A DNA stretch of 24,406 bases from IMG/VR virus record IMGVR_UViG_3300031857_001327, positions 1 through 24,406 of that record, one strand, 5' to 3'. The translations under genes were made by a program, and so were the position numbers. The notes below the pieces were generated by a model, which had not been told where the DNA came from, made no database searches, and worked only from the letters and a program-made list of their open reading frames with translations. This document shows positions 1-5,470 of this stretch, in pieces. The stretch's first letter is position 1. Every line of letters starts with the position of its first letter. Source of the stretch: a virus.

Positions 1-271
1 TGATTAACGCTTTCTTTTGATTTGTTACGTGATTCATTCCGCGCAGTTGTTCATTTTCTGCCTTAAGCAATCGAGCAACGCGAACGATGTTATCACCACA
101 AGACAACGCACCGCGTTCATAGTTCTCAAAGAAAAAAGATGGTTCTAATTTCTTTCTTTTCGCTTCGAGTTTCCAAATTGCGATGCACAACTTACGATTT
201 GATTCACGTAGTGCAGGTCTCTTTTCAAGTAATGATTTTACTTCTTGTGTTAAGTTAATTAACTTTTTCAT
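1..271 (-). CDS. Conserved small phage protein, partial (runs off left edge)
   Basis: An open frame reads leftward from the ATG at 271 and has no stop before the window ends, giving 90 residues of an incomplete protein. It begins MKKLINLTQEVKSLLEK, and its later part contains a pattern like NIVRVARLL...NEQLRG. From memory this resembles small phage proteins of unknown function that carry a 'L..RP.LRESN.KL...IW' N-terminus and an 'SI.R.RR..Q...P.LRG' C-terminus. No catalytic motif is visible and the protein is charged and helical. The start has an A-rich leader with AAAACAAAATG, the same style as the other leftward genes. It is the furthest downstream visible gene of the leftward operon. The function is unknown. 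Confidence 0.7.
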   Translation of the reverse strand, partial: MKKLINLTQEVKSLLEKRPALRESNRKLCIAIWKLEAKRKKLEPSFFFENYERGALSCGDNIVRVARLLKAENEQLRGMNHVTNQKKALI

Positions 272-284
272 TTTGTTTTGTTTT

Positions 285-746
285 TTAGAATGGAATATCT
301 TCCGTGTTATTAGTTGTTGTTGATGTGTTCAATCCGCTCATTATAAAGTTCTCGAATGCAGATGCAATTGTGAGCACGTCAAGTTCAGTTGCTGAATCTT
401 TACTTACTGCCCAATTAACTGCGTTCGTTAAAGCGTTCATTCGTGCAATGCGTGATTGTTCTTCGGGTGATTTAGCGAATGATTTAAAACCACCATTACC
501 ATTACCACCATTAGAACCACCAGTTGGTGCAGGATTATATACTGCTTTCACTTTATGACCTTTACCCATTGGCGTAAATTCGTATTCAACTTCTTTGCCG
601 ATTGGAAAGTTCTTTTGAACGCTTGATTCTTCTTTACAGAAGCAGGTACCGGTATCACCGTTCTCGAAATCGATATCGAATTTGAACATTCCGTTCCAAG
701 TACCTGCACTTTGAACGTGTTTAACTACACTTTTTTTGTTACTCAT
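285..746 (-). CDS. SSB-like single-stranded DNA binding protein
   Basis: This 153-residue protein probably coats single-stranded DNA during phage replication or recombination. Residues 1-72 are beta-rich and include the stretch TWNGMFKFDIDFENGD, compatible with a small OB-like fold. A glycine/asparagine-rich linker covers about 76-87. A helical segment spans about 94-138. The protein ends in TEDIPF, the acidic DIPF-type tail by which bacterial SSB proteins recruit partners. I chose the ATG at 746 because it follows the leader AATTAAAATCAAATACAATG, nearly identical to that of the next upstream gene. An in-frame ATG at 821 would add 25 charged residues and sits only 3 bases after the upstream stop, so it remains possible. 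The tail and linker are seen; the OB fold is inferred. Confidence 0.7.
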   Translation of the reverse strand: MSNKKSVVKHVQSAGTWNGMFKFDIDFENGDTGTCFCKEESSVQKNFPIGKEVEYEFTPMGKGHKVKAVYNPAPTGGSNGGNGNGGFKSFAKSPEEQSRIARMNALTNAVNWAVSKDSATELDVLTIASAFENFIMSGLNTSTTTNNTEDIPF

Positions 747-824
747 TGTATTTGATTTTAATTGTTTACTTTGTTGTTTTTTTTCGTTGCGTTCTTCCCA
801 ACGCTCTAATTCATAATCCATATC

Positions 825-1157
825 TTAAAAATTTATTGGTGCGAAATCTTTGTGACGAAAACGAGTGTGAAACCAATCAGTGTTCAATCCCCACCACACA
901 TTCTCAATATTTGACTGAAGTTCTGCATCTATGCATTCGTAGTGATCCACACCATCGTGTTCTGTCCATTCACCATACGTGCGTAGCTTGTACAACCTGC
1001 CATTTAATGCAACTGGTGTTATCACTTGTTCTTTGTAATCAGATTCAAGAGCGCAGATTTTGATGTGCGCAAAGAACGAATTCCGAAATGATGTTAGTTG
1101 TTCGTGCGTGAGCGCAATGTTTTCGCACACACCACTTAATTCAAATTGATTTGTCAT
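825..1157 (-). CDS. Hypothetical phage protein, 110 aa
   Basis: I do not recognise this protein. It is acidic to neutral and aromatic-rich, with tryptophans clustered in the C-terminal half (NVWWGLNTDWFHTRF). It has no membrane segment and no metal-binding cluster. The start at ATG 1157 is preferred over an in-frame ATG at 1193 because 1157 follows the leader CCAATTAAAACAAAATACAATG, shared almost base for base with the SSB-like gene downstream. The stop lies close to the SSB-like gene, so the two are probably co-transcribed leftward from the promoter near 2390. The early-operon position suggests a role in host take-over or DNA metabolism, but nothing in the sequence shows it. Confidence 0.6.
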   Translation of the reverse strand: MTNQFELSGVCENIALTHEQLTSFRNSFFAHIKICALESDYKEQVITPVALNGRLYKLRTYGEWTEHDGVDHYECIDAELQSNIENVWWGLNTDWFHTRFRHKDFAPINF

Positions 1158-1176
1158 TGTATTTTGTTTTAATTGG

Positions 1177-1377
1177 TTACAAATATGGTTCAATAATGCT
1201 ATCGTTCCAACGCAATTCTGAAATCTTTTTGCACTTCACAATGTTGTTTGAAATTTCATTGTGCGTAAAGTTGTAAGCATCAGCAGATTTTTTAACGCAA
1301 ACATACTTGCGTTTATTTGTCGAATTTGCCAGTGATAAATTTGTTGAGTATTGATTCAAGTTCGTCGATTCTTGCAT
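1177..1377 (-). CDS. Possible small protein with uncertain start
   Basis: Between 1177 and 1312 this frame reads like genuine coding sequence (for example KKSADAYNFTHNEISNN and ISELRWNDSIIEPYL) with codons typical of the neighbours, and no other gene covers the stretch. There is no ATG, GTG or TTG in frame after the stop of the upstream gene (1313-1507). The nearest in-frame ATG, at 1377, lies inside that gene and gives a 66-residue product overlapping it by 65 bases. Alternatives are a plus-1 frameshift from the upstream gene near its stop, a non-standard start, or a sequencing indel. No function can be assigned. Confidence 0.35.
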   Translation of the reverse strand: MQESTNLNQYSTNLSLANSTNKRKYVCVKKSADAYNFTHNEISNNIVKCKKISELRWNDSIIEPYL

Positions 1378-1507
1378 AAAAGTATTCGTCAACGTGCGCG
1401 TTGCCATTACACTTATCTGCGTAGTAATTTTGCGTAGTGATGATAGCATTGTAAATAGCGTTTCGCTCTCGAACGGAAAGTGTGAATGTTTTGTTTTCAT
1501 TTGTCAT
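1313..1507 (-). CDS. Hypothetical small phage protein, 64 aa
   Basis: This is a small hydrophilic, probably all-helical protein beginning MTNENKTFTLSVRERNAIYN and ending GKFDK. The middle contains YYADKCNGNAHVDEYFYAR and a helix IDELESILNKF. I do not recognise a family. The ATG at 1507 follows CATAATAAAACAAATATG, the A-rich leader style used by the other leftward genes. An in-frame ATG at 1534 would extend it by nine residues into the preceding gene and is less likely. The gene is part of the leftward operon. Confidence 0.55.
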   Translation of the reverse strand: MTNENKTFTLSVRERNAIYNAIITTQNYYADKCNGNAHVDEYFYARIDELESILNKFITGKFDK

Positions 1508-1517
1508 ATTTGTTTTA

Positions 1518-1811
1518 TTATGCGTTAATTTCATTTTGTTTTTCTAATGCTTCAGCGTATGAATCTAAAAAGTATTCATCACCTATTTCAAAATCAAAGA
1601 TGATATATTCTACATCTTGACCAAAACAAGATGCAATACTAATTCCATTATCAAGTGCTATGTAAACATAACCAGTGTTTGTATTAAATCCACATTCCAT
1701 AATCGATTCATTCCAGCATTCTTCACGATACGCTTGTTGAACCAATACCCAACTTTCAAAATCTGACGTTCCAAGTTGTGATAAAAAATCTGTGTTAAAT
1801 TGTGTTTGCAT
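1518..1811 (-). CDS. Hypothetical acidic phage protein, 97 aa
   Basis: This is a strongly acidic, aromatic-rich small protein (QTQFNTDFLSQLGTSDFE at the N-terminus, IIFDFEIGDEYFLDSYAEAL near the C-terminus). It has no membrane span or recognisable catalytic motif. Small acidic early phage proteins are sometimes DNA mimics or inhibitors of host proteins, but nothing here demonstrates that. The ATG at 1811 is preceded by CAAAACAAATAATACAATG, the shared ACAATG leader of this operon. That leader overlaps the 3' end of the 40-residue membrane-protein gene upstream. Function unknown. Confidence 0.6.
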   Translation of the reverse strand: MQTQFNTDFLSQLGTSDFESWVLVQQAYREECWNESIMECGFNTNTGYVYIALDNGISIASCFGQDVEYIIFDFEIGDEYFLDSYAEALEKQNEINA

Positions 1812-1815
1812 TGTA

Positions 1816-1938
1816 TTATTTGTTTTGAGTGATTACTGATTCTTGACGCTTTTCAAATTCGTATTCGTCATTGCCAACGATTCCGATAACAACGAAGATT
1901 ACGATTGTTACGATTATCCATTTAAGTTCTTTTTTCAT
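1816..1938 (-). CDS. Small single-pass membrane protein, 40 aa
   Basis: This short gene encodes MKKELKWIIVTIVIF followed by VVIGIVGNDEYEFEKRQ and a short polar tail. The lysine-rich N-terminus, one hydrophobic helix at about residues 7-22 and a charged C-terminus are a classic single-pass membrane peptide. Its ATG (1936-1938) overlaps the TGA of the upstream gene in an ATGA junction, which is how most genes in this window are coupled. The stop TAA at 1816-1818 falls within the leader of the next gene. It may act at the host membrane early in infection, but its function is unknown. Confidence 0.6.
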   Translation of the reverse strand: MKKELKWIIVTIVIFVVIGIVGNDEYEFEKRQESVITQNK

Positions 1939-2138
1939 ACTGGTTTTGTTTCTGAATAAATGATTTTGATTTCTTGTGTTGGTTGGTTTAAATTATCACA
2001 AGCGTATAACTTGTCTTCTCTGATTGTAATTCGCATTTGATACGCGTGGTAAAGTAATTTTTGCATTGCCTTCCAGCGCGTTGGAAATCTATATTGGTTA
2101 AACAACTTACCATCGATTATAAATTGAACGTAGTACAT
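1935..2138 (-). CDS. Hypothetical small basic protein, 67 aa
   Basis: This 67-residue protein starts MYYVQFIIDGKLFNQYRF and continues with RWKAMQKLLYHAYQMRI, ending IIYSETKPV. It looks like a compact alpha/beta fold with basic and aromatic surface residues. I do not recognise a family. The same frame is open upstream to 2402, but the extra residues are a low-complexity shadow of the neighbouring gene at 2140-2331, so the ATG at 2138, one base past that gene's stop, is preferred. The stop overlaps the next start as ATGA. Confidence 0.55.
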   Translation of the reverse strand: MYYVQFIIDGKLFNQYRFPTRWKAMQKLLYHAYQMRITIREDKLYACDNLNQPTQEIKIIYSETKPV

Positions 2139-2139
2139 A

Positions 2140-2331
2140 TTAGTGAGCGCGTTCGTAACGTGCGCAATTGTCATAAGCAACATCGCACATGATAAGTTTT
2201 TCGTTCGTTGCAAAATCAATTGCACCAGTTGTTTCACCGTACTCGTAAGATACGTTGGTTGGTTTGATGTTTCTTTGTTCGCACTCAGCGATGAAGATTT
2301 CGATGTTACTGAAATAGATGTGTGTGTACAT
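2140..2331 (-). CDS. Hypothetical small phage protein, 63 aa (first gene of leftward operon)
   Basis: This is the first gene downstream of the leftward promoter at 2373-2403. It encodes 63 residues starting MYTHIYFSNIEIFIAECE and containing SYEYGETTGAIDFATNEK. There is no recognisable motif. The 5' leader of about 35 bases reads AATTAAAACAAAAAACAAAACACAATG, unusually rich in A and C and free of Shine-Dalgarno sequence, as expected for a Bacteroidota phage. Being promoter-proximal, it is likely among the earliest and most abundant products of this operon. Function unknown. Confidence 0.6.
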   Translation of the reverse strand: MYTHIYFSNIEIFIAECEQRNIKPTNVSYEYGETTGAIDFATNEKLIMCDVAYDNCARYERAH

Positions 2332-2372
2332 TGTGTTTTGTTTTTTGTTTTAATTATCTTTGTTTGATGGAG

Positions 2373-2403
2373 CAAATATAAAACGACATTTTGAAATACC
2401 AAA
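2373..2403 (-). promoter_or_regulatory. Bacteroidota-type promoter for the leftward operon
   Basis: Read on the minus strand, TTTG lies at 2403-2400 and TATATTTG at 2380-2373, separated by exactly 19 bases. This matches the Bacteroidota housekeeping promoter consensus (minus-33 TTTG, minus-7 TANNTTTG). Transcription would start near 2367, leaving a leader of about 35 bases before the ATG at 2331. The match is read directly from sequence; activity is inferred. Confidence 0.7.
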
Positions 2404-2404
2404 C

Positions 2405-2423
2405 TTTTTTTTCACTTTTTTTT
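2405..2423. repeat. Short mirror repeat T8-CAC-T8 in the divergent control region
   Basis: Two runs of eight T flank CAC, so the 19 bases read the same in both directions on one strand. It lies beside the leftward promoter and just upstream of the first rightward gene. Such a stiff T tract can affect promoter geometry. Low complexity makes chance a real possibility, but a much larger polypyrimidine mirror repeat occurs at 4042-4099, before the next operon. Confidence 0.6.
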
Positions 2424-2448
2424 ATGACTAATATCTAACTGATTGAAA

Positions 2449-2853
2449 ATGAACGTAAAAACTTTACATAGAAAACCTAAAAAAACATACAAGAAAGGTG
2501 TTTTGAACGTGAATAGCGAAGCATATCAGCAACAATTGGTGATACAATTTATACGTGCTAACTATCCAAACGCACTTTATTGCGCATCAGCAGGTGGTAT
2601 GCGTACAAGTTATTTACAAGCAGTCAAAATGAAACGAACTGGTTATGTAAAAGGATTTCCCGACTTATTTATATATGAACCACGTGGTGAATTTTTTGGA
2701 TTAGCAATTGAAATGAAAAAAGAAAAAGGTGGTACGGCATCACCCGAACAAAAGTGGTGGCGTGACGAATTGCGAATCAGAAACTACGAAAGTTATATTT
2801 GTAAGGGGAGTGACGAAGCAATTCAAATAATAAAGAACTACCTTGACTCTTGA
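2449..2853 (+). CDS. VRR-NUC domain nuclease
   Basis: This 134-residue protein is a stand-alone VRR-NUC nuclease, a PD-(D/E)XK-fold enzyme often found in phages with DNA repair or recombination genes and usually thought to cut branched DNA. Visible motifs are the AGGMRTS loop (about 48-54), the catalytic GFPDLFI with Asp72, and the IEMKKEKG strand with Glu88 and Lys90, followed by SPEQKWW and a C-terminal segment ending ICKGSDEAIQIIKNYL. These match the family core in order and spacing. I chose the ATG at 2449; an in-frame TTG at 2443 would add two residues. Its last bases overlap the TTG start of the sigma-like gene. The first 20 residues are very lysine-rich and may bind DNA. Confidence 0.85.
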   Translation: MNVKTLHRKPKKTYKKGVLNVNSEAYQQQLVIQFIRANYPNALYCASAGGMRTSYLQAVKMKRTGYVKGFPDLFIYEPRGEFFGLAIEMKKEKGGTASPEQKWWRDELRIRNYESYICKGSDEAIQIIKNYLDS

Positions 2854-3337
2854 TGCATACATAAGCAAGAATTATGACCATCTCAAAAAGTTGGCACGTA
2901 ACATTGCGCGGAATGCTGAATGGTATGAAGACCTTTTGCATGAATCAATCATTAGTGCTATCACAAGTAAACATATTGATAATCTTTTGCAGAATGACGA
3001 ATTTGAATTCTATTTGATACGTGTTATGTACTTATCAGTTAATTCACCATCATCACCGTTCTACAAATTACACATCGAATACAAAAGAAACAAACGTGAT
3101 TTTGTAGATAAGAATTATGAAGAAGATAAAACGTGGTTAGGTGCGCGAATGACAAACGAACAATTAGACATTCTAATTAGCAGATTAAGTGAATTTGAAA
3201 GATTAGTGTTTGAAGAATATATTTTAGAAGATTTCACGTACAAAGAATTCAGTAAACAAACTGGTATACCACAAGTGTATCTTTATAGAACAATAGATAA
3301 AGTAAAACAAAAACTCCGAAACAATGTTATTCGTTAG
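2843..3337 (+). CDS. Sigma-70 family (ECF-like) RNA polymerase sigma factor
   Basis: This 164-residue protein looks like a minimal two-domain sigma factor. Residues about 12-40 (HLKKLARNIARNAEWYEDLLHE) resemble sigma region 2, including the ED-L-E signature. Residues about 118-158 (FERLVFEEYILEDFTYKEFSK and the following IPQVYLYRTIDKVKQKLR) are a sigma region-4 helix-turn-helix. It probably redirects host RNA polymerase to phage promoters, perhaps for the right-hand operons. The start is TTG at 2843, overlapping the VRR-NUC stop; the nearby ATG at 2852 is in another frame and soon meets a stop. Its 3' end overlaps the next gene by 14 bases. Region 2 is degenerate, so it could instead be a sigma-like phage activator. 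Confidence 0.7.
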   Translation: MTLDAYISKNYDHLKKLARNIARNAEWYEDLLHESIISAITSKHIDNLLQNDEFEFYLIRVMYLSVNSPSSPFYKLHIEYKRNKRDFVDKNYEEDKTWLGARMTNEQLDILISRLSEFERLVFEEYILEDFTYKEFSKQTGIPQVYLYRTIDKVKQKLRNNVIR

Positions 3338-3746
3338 AAGTTCTGAATACAATAGACGATTAGAAATCTGTCGCAATTGTAAATTTTTTGAAGCATCAAC
3401 ACAATCGTGTGGATCGTTAATCGTAGGTGGTGAAGAACAAATTGAAGTTATGTACCGCAAGAAATCAATTCACTTGTGTGGTTGCGTTATGCCTATCAAA
3501 GCAAAACTTTCACTTGCAAGTTGCCCAGCAGGTAAATGGAAAGGTCTATTAACAGATGAAGAAAAACTTGCGTTGATTGAATTGCTTGATACAATCGAAT
3601 CAACTGGTAAGATTGACGATGCACAACGTAACAAGTTCTATGCTTACAAAGACCAAATTACACAAGCATACAATGAACGTTCAACTTGTAGTGCGTGTAT
3701 TAAACGCGAGATAAAAACAATGCGTGAATCTTTGAAAAGTTCGTAA
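3324..3746 (+). CDS. Cysteine-rich putative zinc-binding phage protein, 140 aa
   Basis: The N-terminal half carries an ordered set of cysteines: C16-x2-C19 (EICRNCKFF), C29, C52-x-C54 (LCGCVMPIKAKLS) and C67 (SCPAGKW). A further C122-x2-C125 lies in the C-terminal part. This arrangement resembles small treble-clef or zinc-ribbon proteins common in Bacteroidota and T4-like phages, where the 'CGC.MP.KAK...CP.GKW' signature recurs without known function. Zinc binding is inferred from the spacing. The middle is a charged helix (LTDEEKLALIELLDTIES). The start at 3324 overlaps the sigma-like gene, so the two are probably translationally coupled. It is the last gene before the terminator-like hairpin at 3849. 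Confidence 0.7.
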   Translation: MLFVRSSEYNRRLEICRNCKFFEASTQSCGSLIVGGEEQIEVMYRKKSIHLCGCVMPIKAKLSLASCPAGKWKGLLTDEEKLALIELLDTIESTGKIDDAQRNKFYAYKDQITQAYNERSTCSACIKREIKTMRESLKSS

Positions 3747-3848
3747 CAGTTGGTAACTTTATTTTTATATCAAGAATAATCAAACGAAATTTGCACCAAT
3801 GCAATTTGTCATATCATATTTAGTTAGTTTAGGATTTCCAAAATCAAA

Positions 3849-3898
3849 AGGAAGCGCATTTGGTGGTTTGTTGCATTACTCCATTTGCGCTTTTCTTT
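3849..3898 (+). terminator. Terminator-like hairpin after the sigma / zinc-protein operon
   Basis: AAGCGCA (3852-3858) pairs with TGCGCTT (3886-3892). A TT/TT internal loop separates this from an inner TGG/CCA pairing (3861-3863 with 3881-3883) around a 17-base loop. The right arm runs into TTTTCTTTT, giving the U-rich tail of a rho-independent terminator. It would end transcription from the 2449-3746 genes. Confidence 0.6.
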
Positions 3899-4041
3899 TA
3901 CTCTTATTTGATGCGTAGCATTAATCAATTAACCTGCGTAGGACATAGCGCAGTATCAAATGTCAACACTTGCAATACACCAATGCTTGGATCGTGTAAA
4001 TGCTCTTATTGAGCGTGAACGTTTGTTTTTCTTGGGGGGTC

Positions 4042-4099
4042 TTTTTCTTTTCTTTCTTTTTCTTTTTTAAACTTTTTTCTTTTTCTTTCTTTTCTTTTT
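4042..4099. repeat. Perfect 27-base polypyrimidine mirror repeat (potential H-DNA)
   Basis: The left arm, 4042-4068, is T5 C T4 C T3 C T5 C T6. The right arm, 4073-4099, is T6 C T5 C T3 C T4 C T5, the exact reversal on the same strand. The arms are separated by AAAC (4069-4072). Homopurine-homopyrimidine mirror repeats are the known sequence class that can fold into an intramolecular triplex (H-DNA) under supercoiling. A G6 run (4034-4039) lies just to its left. The structure sits 62 bases before the ParB-like gene. The symmetry is seen directly; any role in replication, packaging or transcription is inference. Confidence 0.9.
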
Positions 4100-4160
4100 A
4101 ATATCATTTATATAGATTAGTATATTTAAGTAAATTAGCACAAAATTATATTATACAATT

Positions 4161-4742
4161 ATGAAAACAACTATCGTTAAGATTTCAGAAGTGAAATCAA
4201 ATCCAAACAACCCACGTTTAATTAAAGATGACAAATTCAACAAACTGGTTAATTCAATAAAACAGTTTCCGAAAATGTTGGAGTTAAGACCAATTGTTGT
4301 TAACGATGATATGATTGTTCTCGGTGGTAATATGCGTTTAAAAGCGTGTAAAGAAGCAGGATTAAAAGAAATACCAATTATCAAAGCATCAGAATTGACT
4401 GAAGATGAACAACGTCAATTTATAATTAAAGATAATGTTGGTTATGGTGAATGGGATTGGGAAATGGTAGCCAACGAATGGGATTCTGATATGCTTGTTG
4501 AATGGGGTTTAGATGTTTGGAAAGCACCAGCAGATGTTGATTATTCTATTTTAGATGAAGGTGATGATTTAGATGATTTAATTTCTGATATGGCTGATGG
4601 CGTAAAGAAAGCAATCCAAATTGAATTTGAAGCAGAGCATTACGAAGAAGCATATGAACTTGTAAAGTTTTGGCGCGAACGAAATGCTTATGTTGGTGGA
4701 ATGATAATGGAATATCTTAAATCAGAAAAAGAAAAGTTATGA
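4161..4742 (+). CDS. ParB/Srx-like N-terminal domain protein of the DNA-modification cassette
   Basis: Residues 1-90 form a ParB/sulfiredoxin-like domain with the family motifs NPNNPR (14-19), LRPIVV (42-47) and GGNMRLKA (55-62), where the GGxxR box binds nucleotide in this fold. The rest is acidic (DEGDDLDDLISD) with a C-terminal helical segment containing HYEEAYELVKFWRERN. Unlike chromosomal ParB proteins it lacks an obvious helix-turn-helix, so partitioning is unlikely. Such ParB-like domains recur in phage operons with TET/JBP enzymes and TET-associated glycosyltransferases. Its TGA overlaps the glycosyltransferase start as ATGA, so the three genes are coupled. It may bind or license DNA for modification, but its exact job is not known. 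Confidence 0.75.
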   Translation: MKTTIVKISEVKSNPNNPRLIKDDKFNKLVNSIKQFPKMLELRPIVVNDDMIVLGGNMRLKACKEAGLKEIPIIKASELTEDEQRQFIIKDNVGYGEWDWEMVANEWDSDMLVEWGLDVWKAPADVDYSILDEGDDLDDLISDMADGVKKAIQIEFEAEHYEEAYELVKFWRERNAYVGGMIMEYLKSEKEKL

Positions 4743-5470
4743 TTTGTTTTATACCAAGTAAGTCAAGACCAACAACAAAAACGTATAAACTTTTTGAAAA
4801 AGTTGGAATTGAAGTTCGCCATTTTATTGAACCGCAGGAAATAGACAGATACCCAGTTCCAAATAAAGTTTCTATTTTAGAAAACAATAAAGGAATTGGA
4901 TATGTCAGAAACTTTATGCTTGATTACGCAAGAAAGAACAATCACGAATGGGTTATTGTCTGCGACGACGATGTAACTTCCTTCGGAATATACAACGGCA
5001 AGACAGTAAAGAAAGACGCTTCTATTTGGTTTGATATTTTAGATAAGGCAAAGAAACTTCCTTTTGAAATTGTTGGTATCAATTACACGCAGCACGCTTG
5101 GCATGAAAAAACAAATTACTCAATAAATAAAAAGTTTGCAGAAGTTTGTGTTTTGATGAATGTCAAGAAAATCTCTTGGAATTACCGTTCAGAGTTTAAC
5201 CTAAAAGAAGATAGGGACTTTGCCTTGCAAACAATAAAGAATGGTAATGGTATACTGCGCTTCAATAGATATTGGTTTGCTTGTCCAGATGTTGGAAGCA
5301 ATGCAGGTGGGTTGCAGGATATGTATAAGGCAAAGAAAGATGAGGAATCTGCAAAGAAGATGTGTAAAGAGTGGAATCCTTTTGTAACCTTGCAAAGAAA
5401 AGGTGAGCGCGTGGATATGAAGACTGACATAAAAGGGTTGGCTACTCACTACAAAAAAATAGTAAAATGA
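4739..5470 (+). CDS. TET-associated glycosyltransferase (TAGT-like, GT-A fold)
   Basis: This 243-residue protein has the features of the TET/JBP-associated glycosyltransferases of phages. They are an N-terminal IPSKSRPTT strand-loop, GIGYVRNFMLDYA (52-64), a metal-binding WVIVCDDDV (71-79) matching the DxD motif of GT-A enzymes, and KEDRDFALQTI (156-166), the typical acceptor-side acidic motif. It would transfer a sugar to a hydroxymethylated base in phage DNA, the base being oxidised by the TET/JBP enzyme encoded immediately downstream (ATGA overlap). The sugar and the base cannot be read from sequence. Arginine codons are mostly AGA, unlike the structural genes, hinting at separate ancestry. 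Confidence 0.78.
   Translation: MICFIPSKSRPTTKTYKLFEKVGIEVRHFIEPQEIDRYPVPNKVSILENNKGIGYVRNFMLDYARKNNHEWVIVCDDDVTSFGIYNGKTVKKDASIWFDILDKAKKLPFEIVGINYTQHAWHEKTNYSINKKFAEVCVLMNVKKISWNYRSEFNLKEDRDFALQTIKNGNGILRFNRYWFACPDVGSNAGGLQDMYKAKKDEESAKKMCKEWNPFVTLQRKGERVDMKTDIKGLATHYKKIVK

Larger units (their letters stand above)
3747..4160. other. Intergenic region of 414 bases with hairpin, small ORFs and mirror repeat
   Basis: No confident gene lies here. It holds a terminator-like hairpin (3852-3892), a 27-base polypyrimidine mirror repeat (4042-4099) immediately after a G6 run (4034-4039), and a very AT-rich leader before the ParB-like gene. Two small ATG frames overlap by eight bases: 3799-3918 (39 residues, hydrophobic C-terminus) and 3911-4012 (33 residues, cysteine-rich, ending CKCSY). 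The first runs straight through the hairpin, so I doubt it is translated. TATATTTA near 4120 resembles a minus-7 box but lacks the final G and a clear TTTG partner. Confidence 0.7.

Noticed and set aside
746-1063. Plus-strand open frame opposite the SSB-like and 110-residue genes
   Set aside because: The strand order, leaders and protein-like composition all favour the leftward genes.
2139-2402. Upstream extension of the 67-residue gene (1935-2138) to a 155-residue protein starting at 2402
   Set aside because: The extra residues are low-complexity and lie over the better-supported gene at 2140-2331 and across its promoter; ATG 2138 directly follows that gene's stop.
4042-4099. Reading the pyrimidine tract as a hairpin terminator
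   Set aside because: The symmetry is a mirror, not an inverted repeat, so the RNA cannot pair with itself.
4100-4160. TATATTTA near 4120 as the minus-7 box of the cassette promoter
   Set aside because: It lacks the final G and I found no TTTG at the expected 17-23 base distance, so it was not listed as a promoter.
4161-4742. ParB-like gene as a plasmid-type partition system
   Set aside because: There is no ParA neighbour, no helix-turn-helix after the N-terminal domain and no parS-like repeats; the coupled glycosyltransferase and TET genes point to DNA modification.
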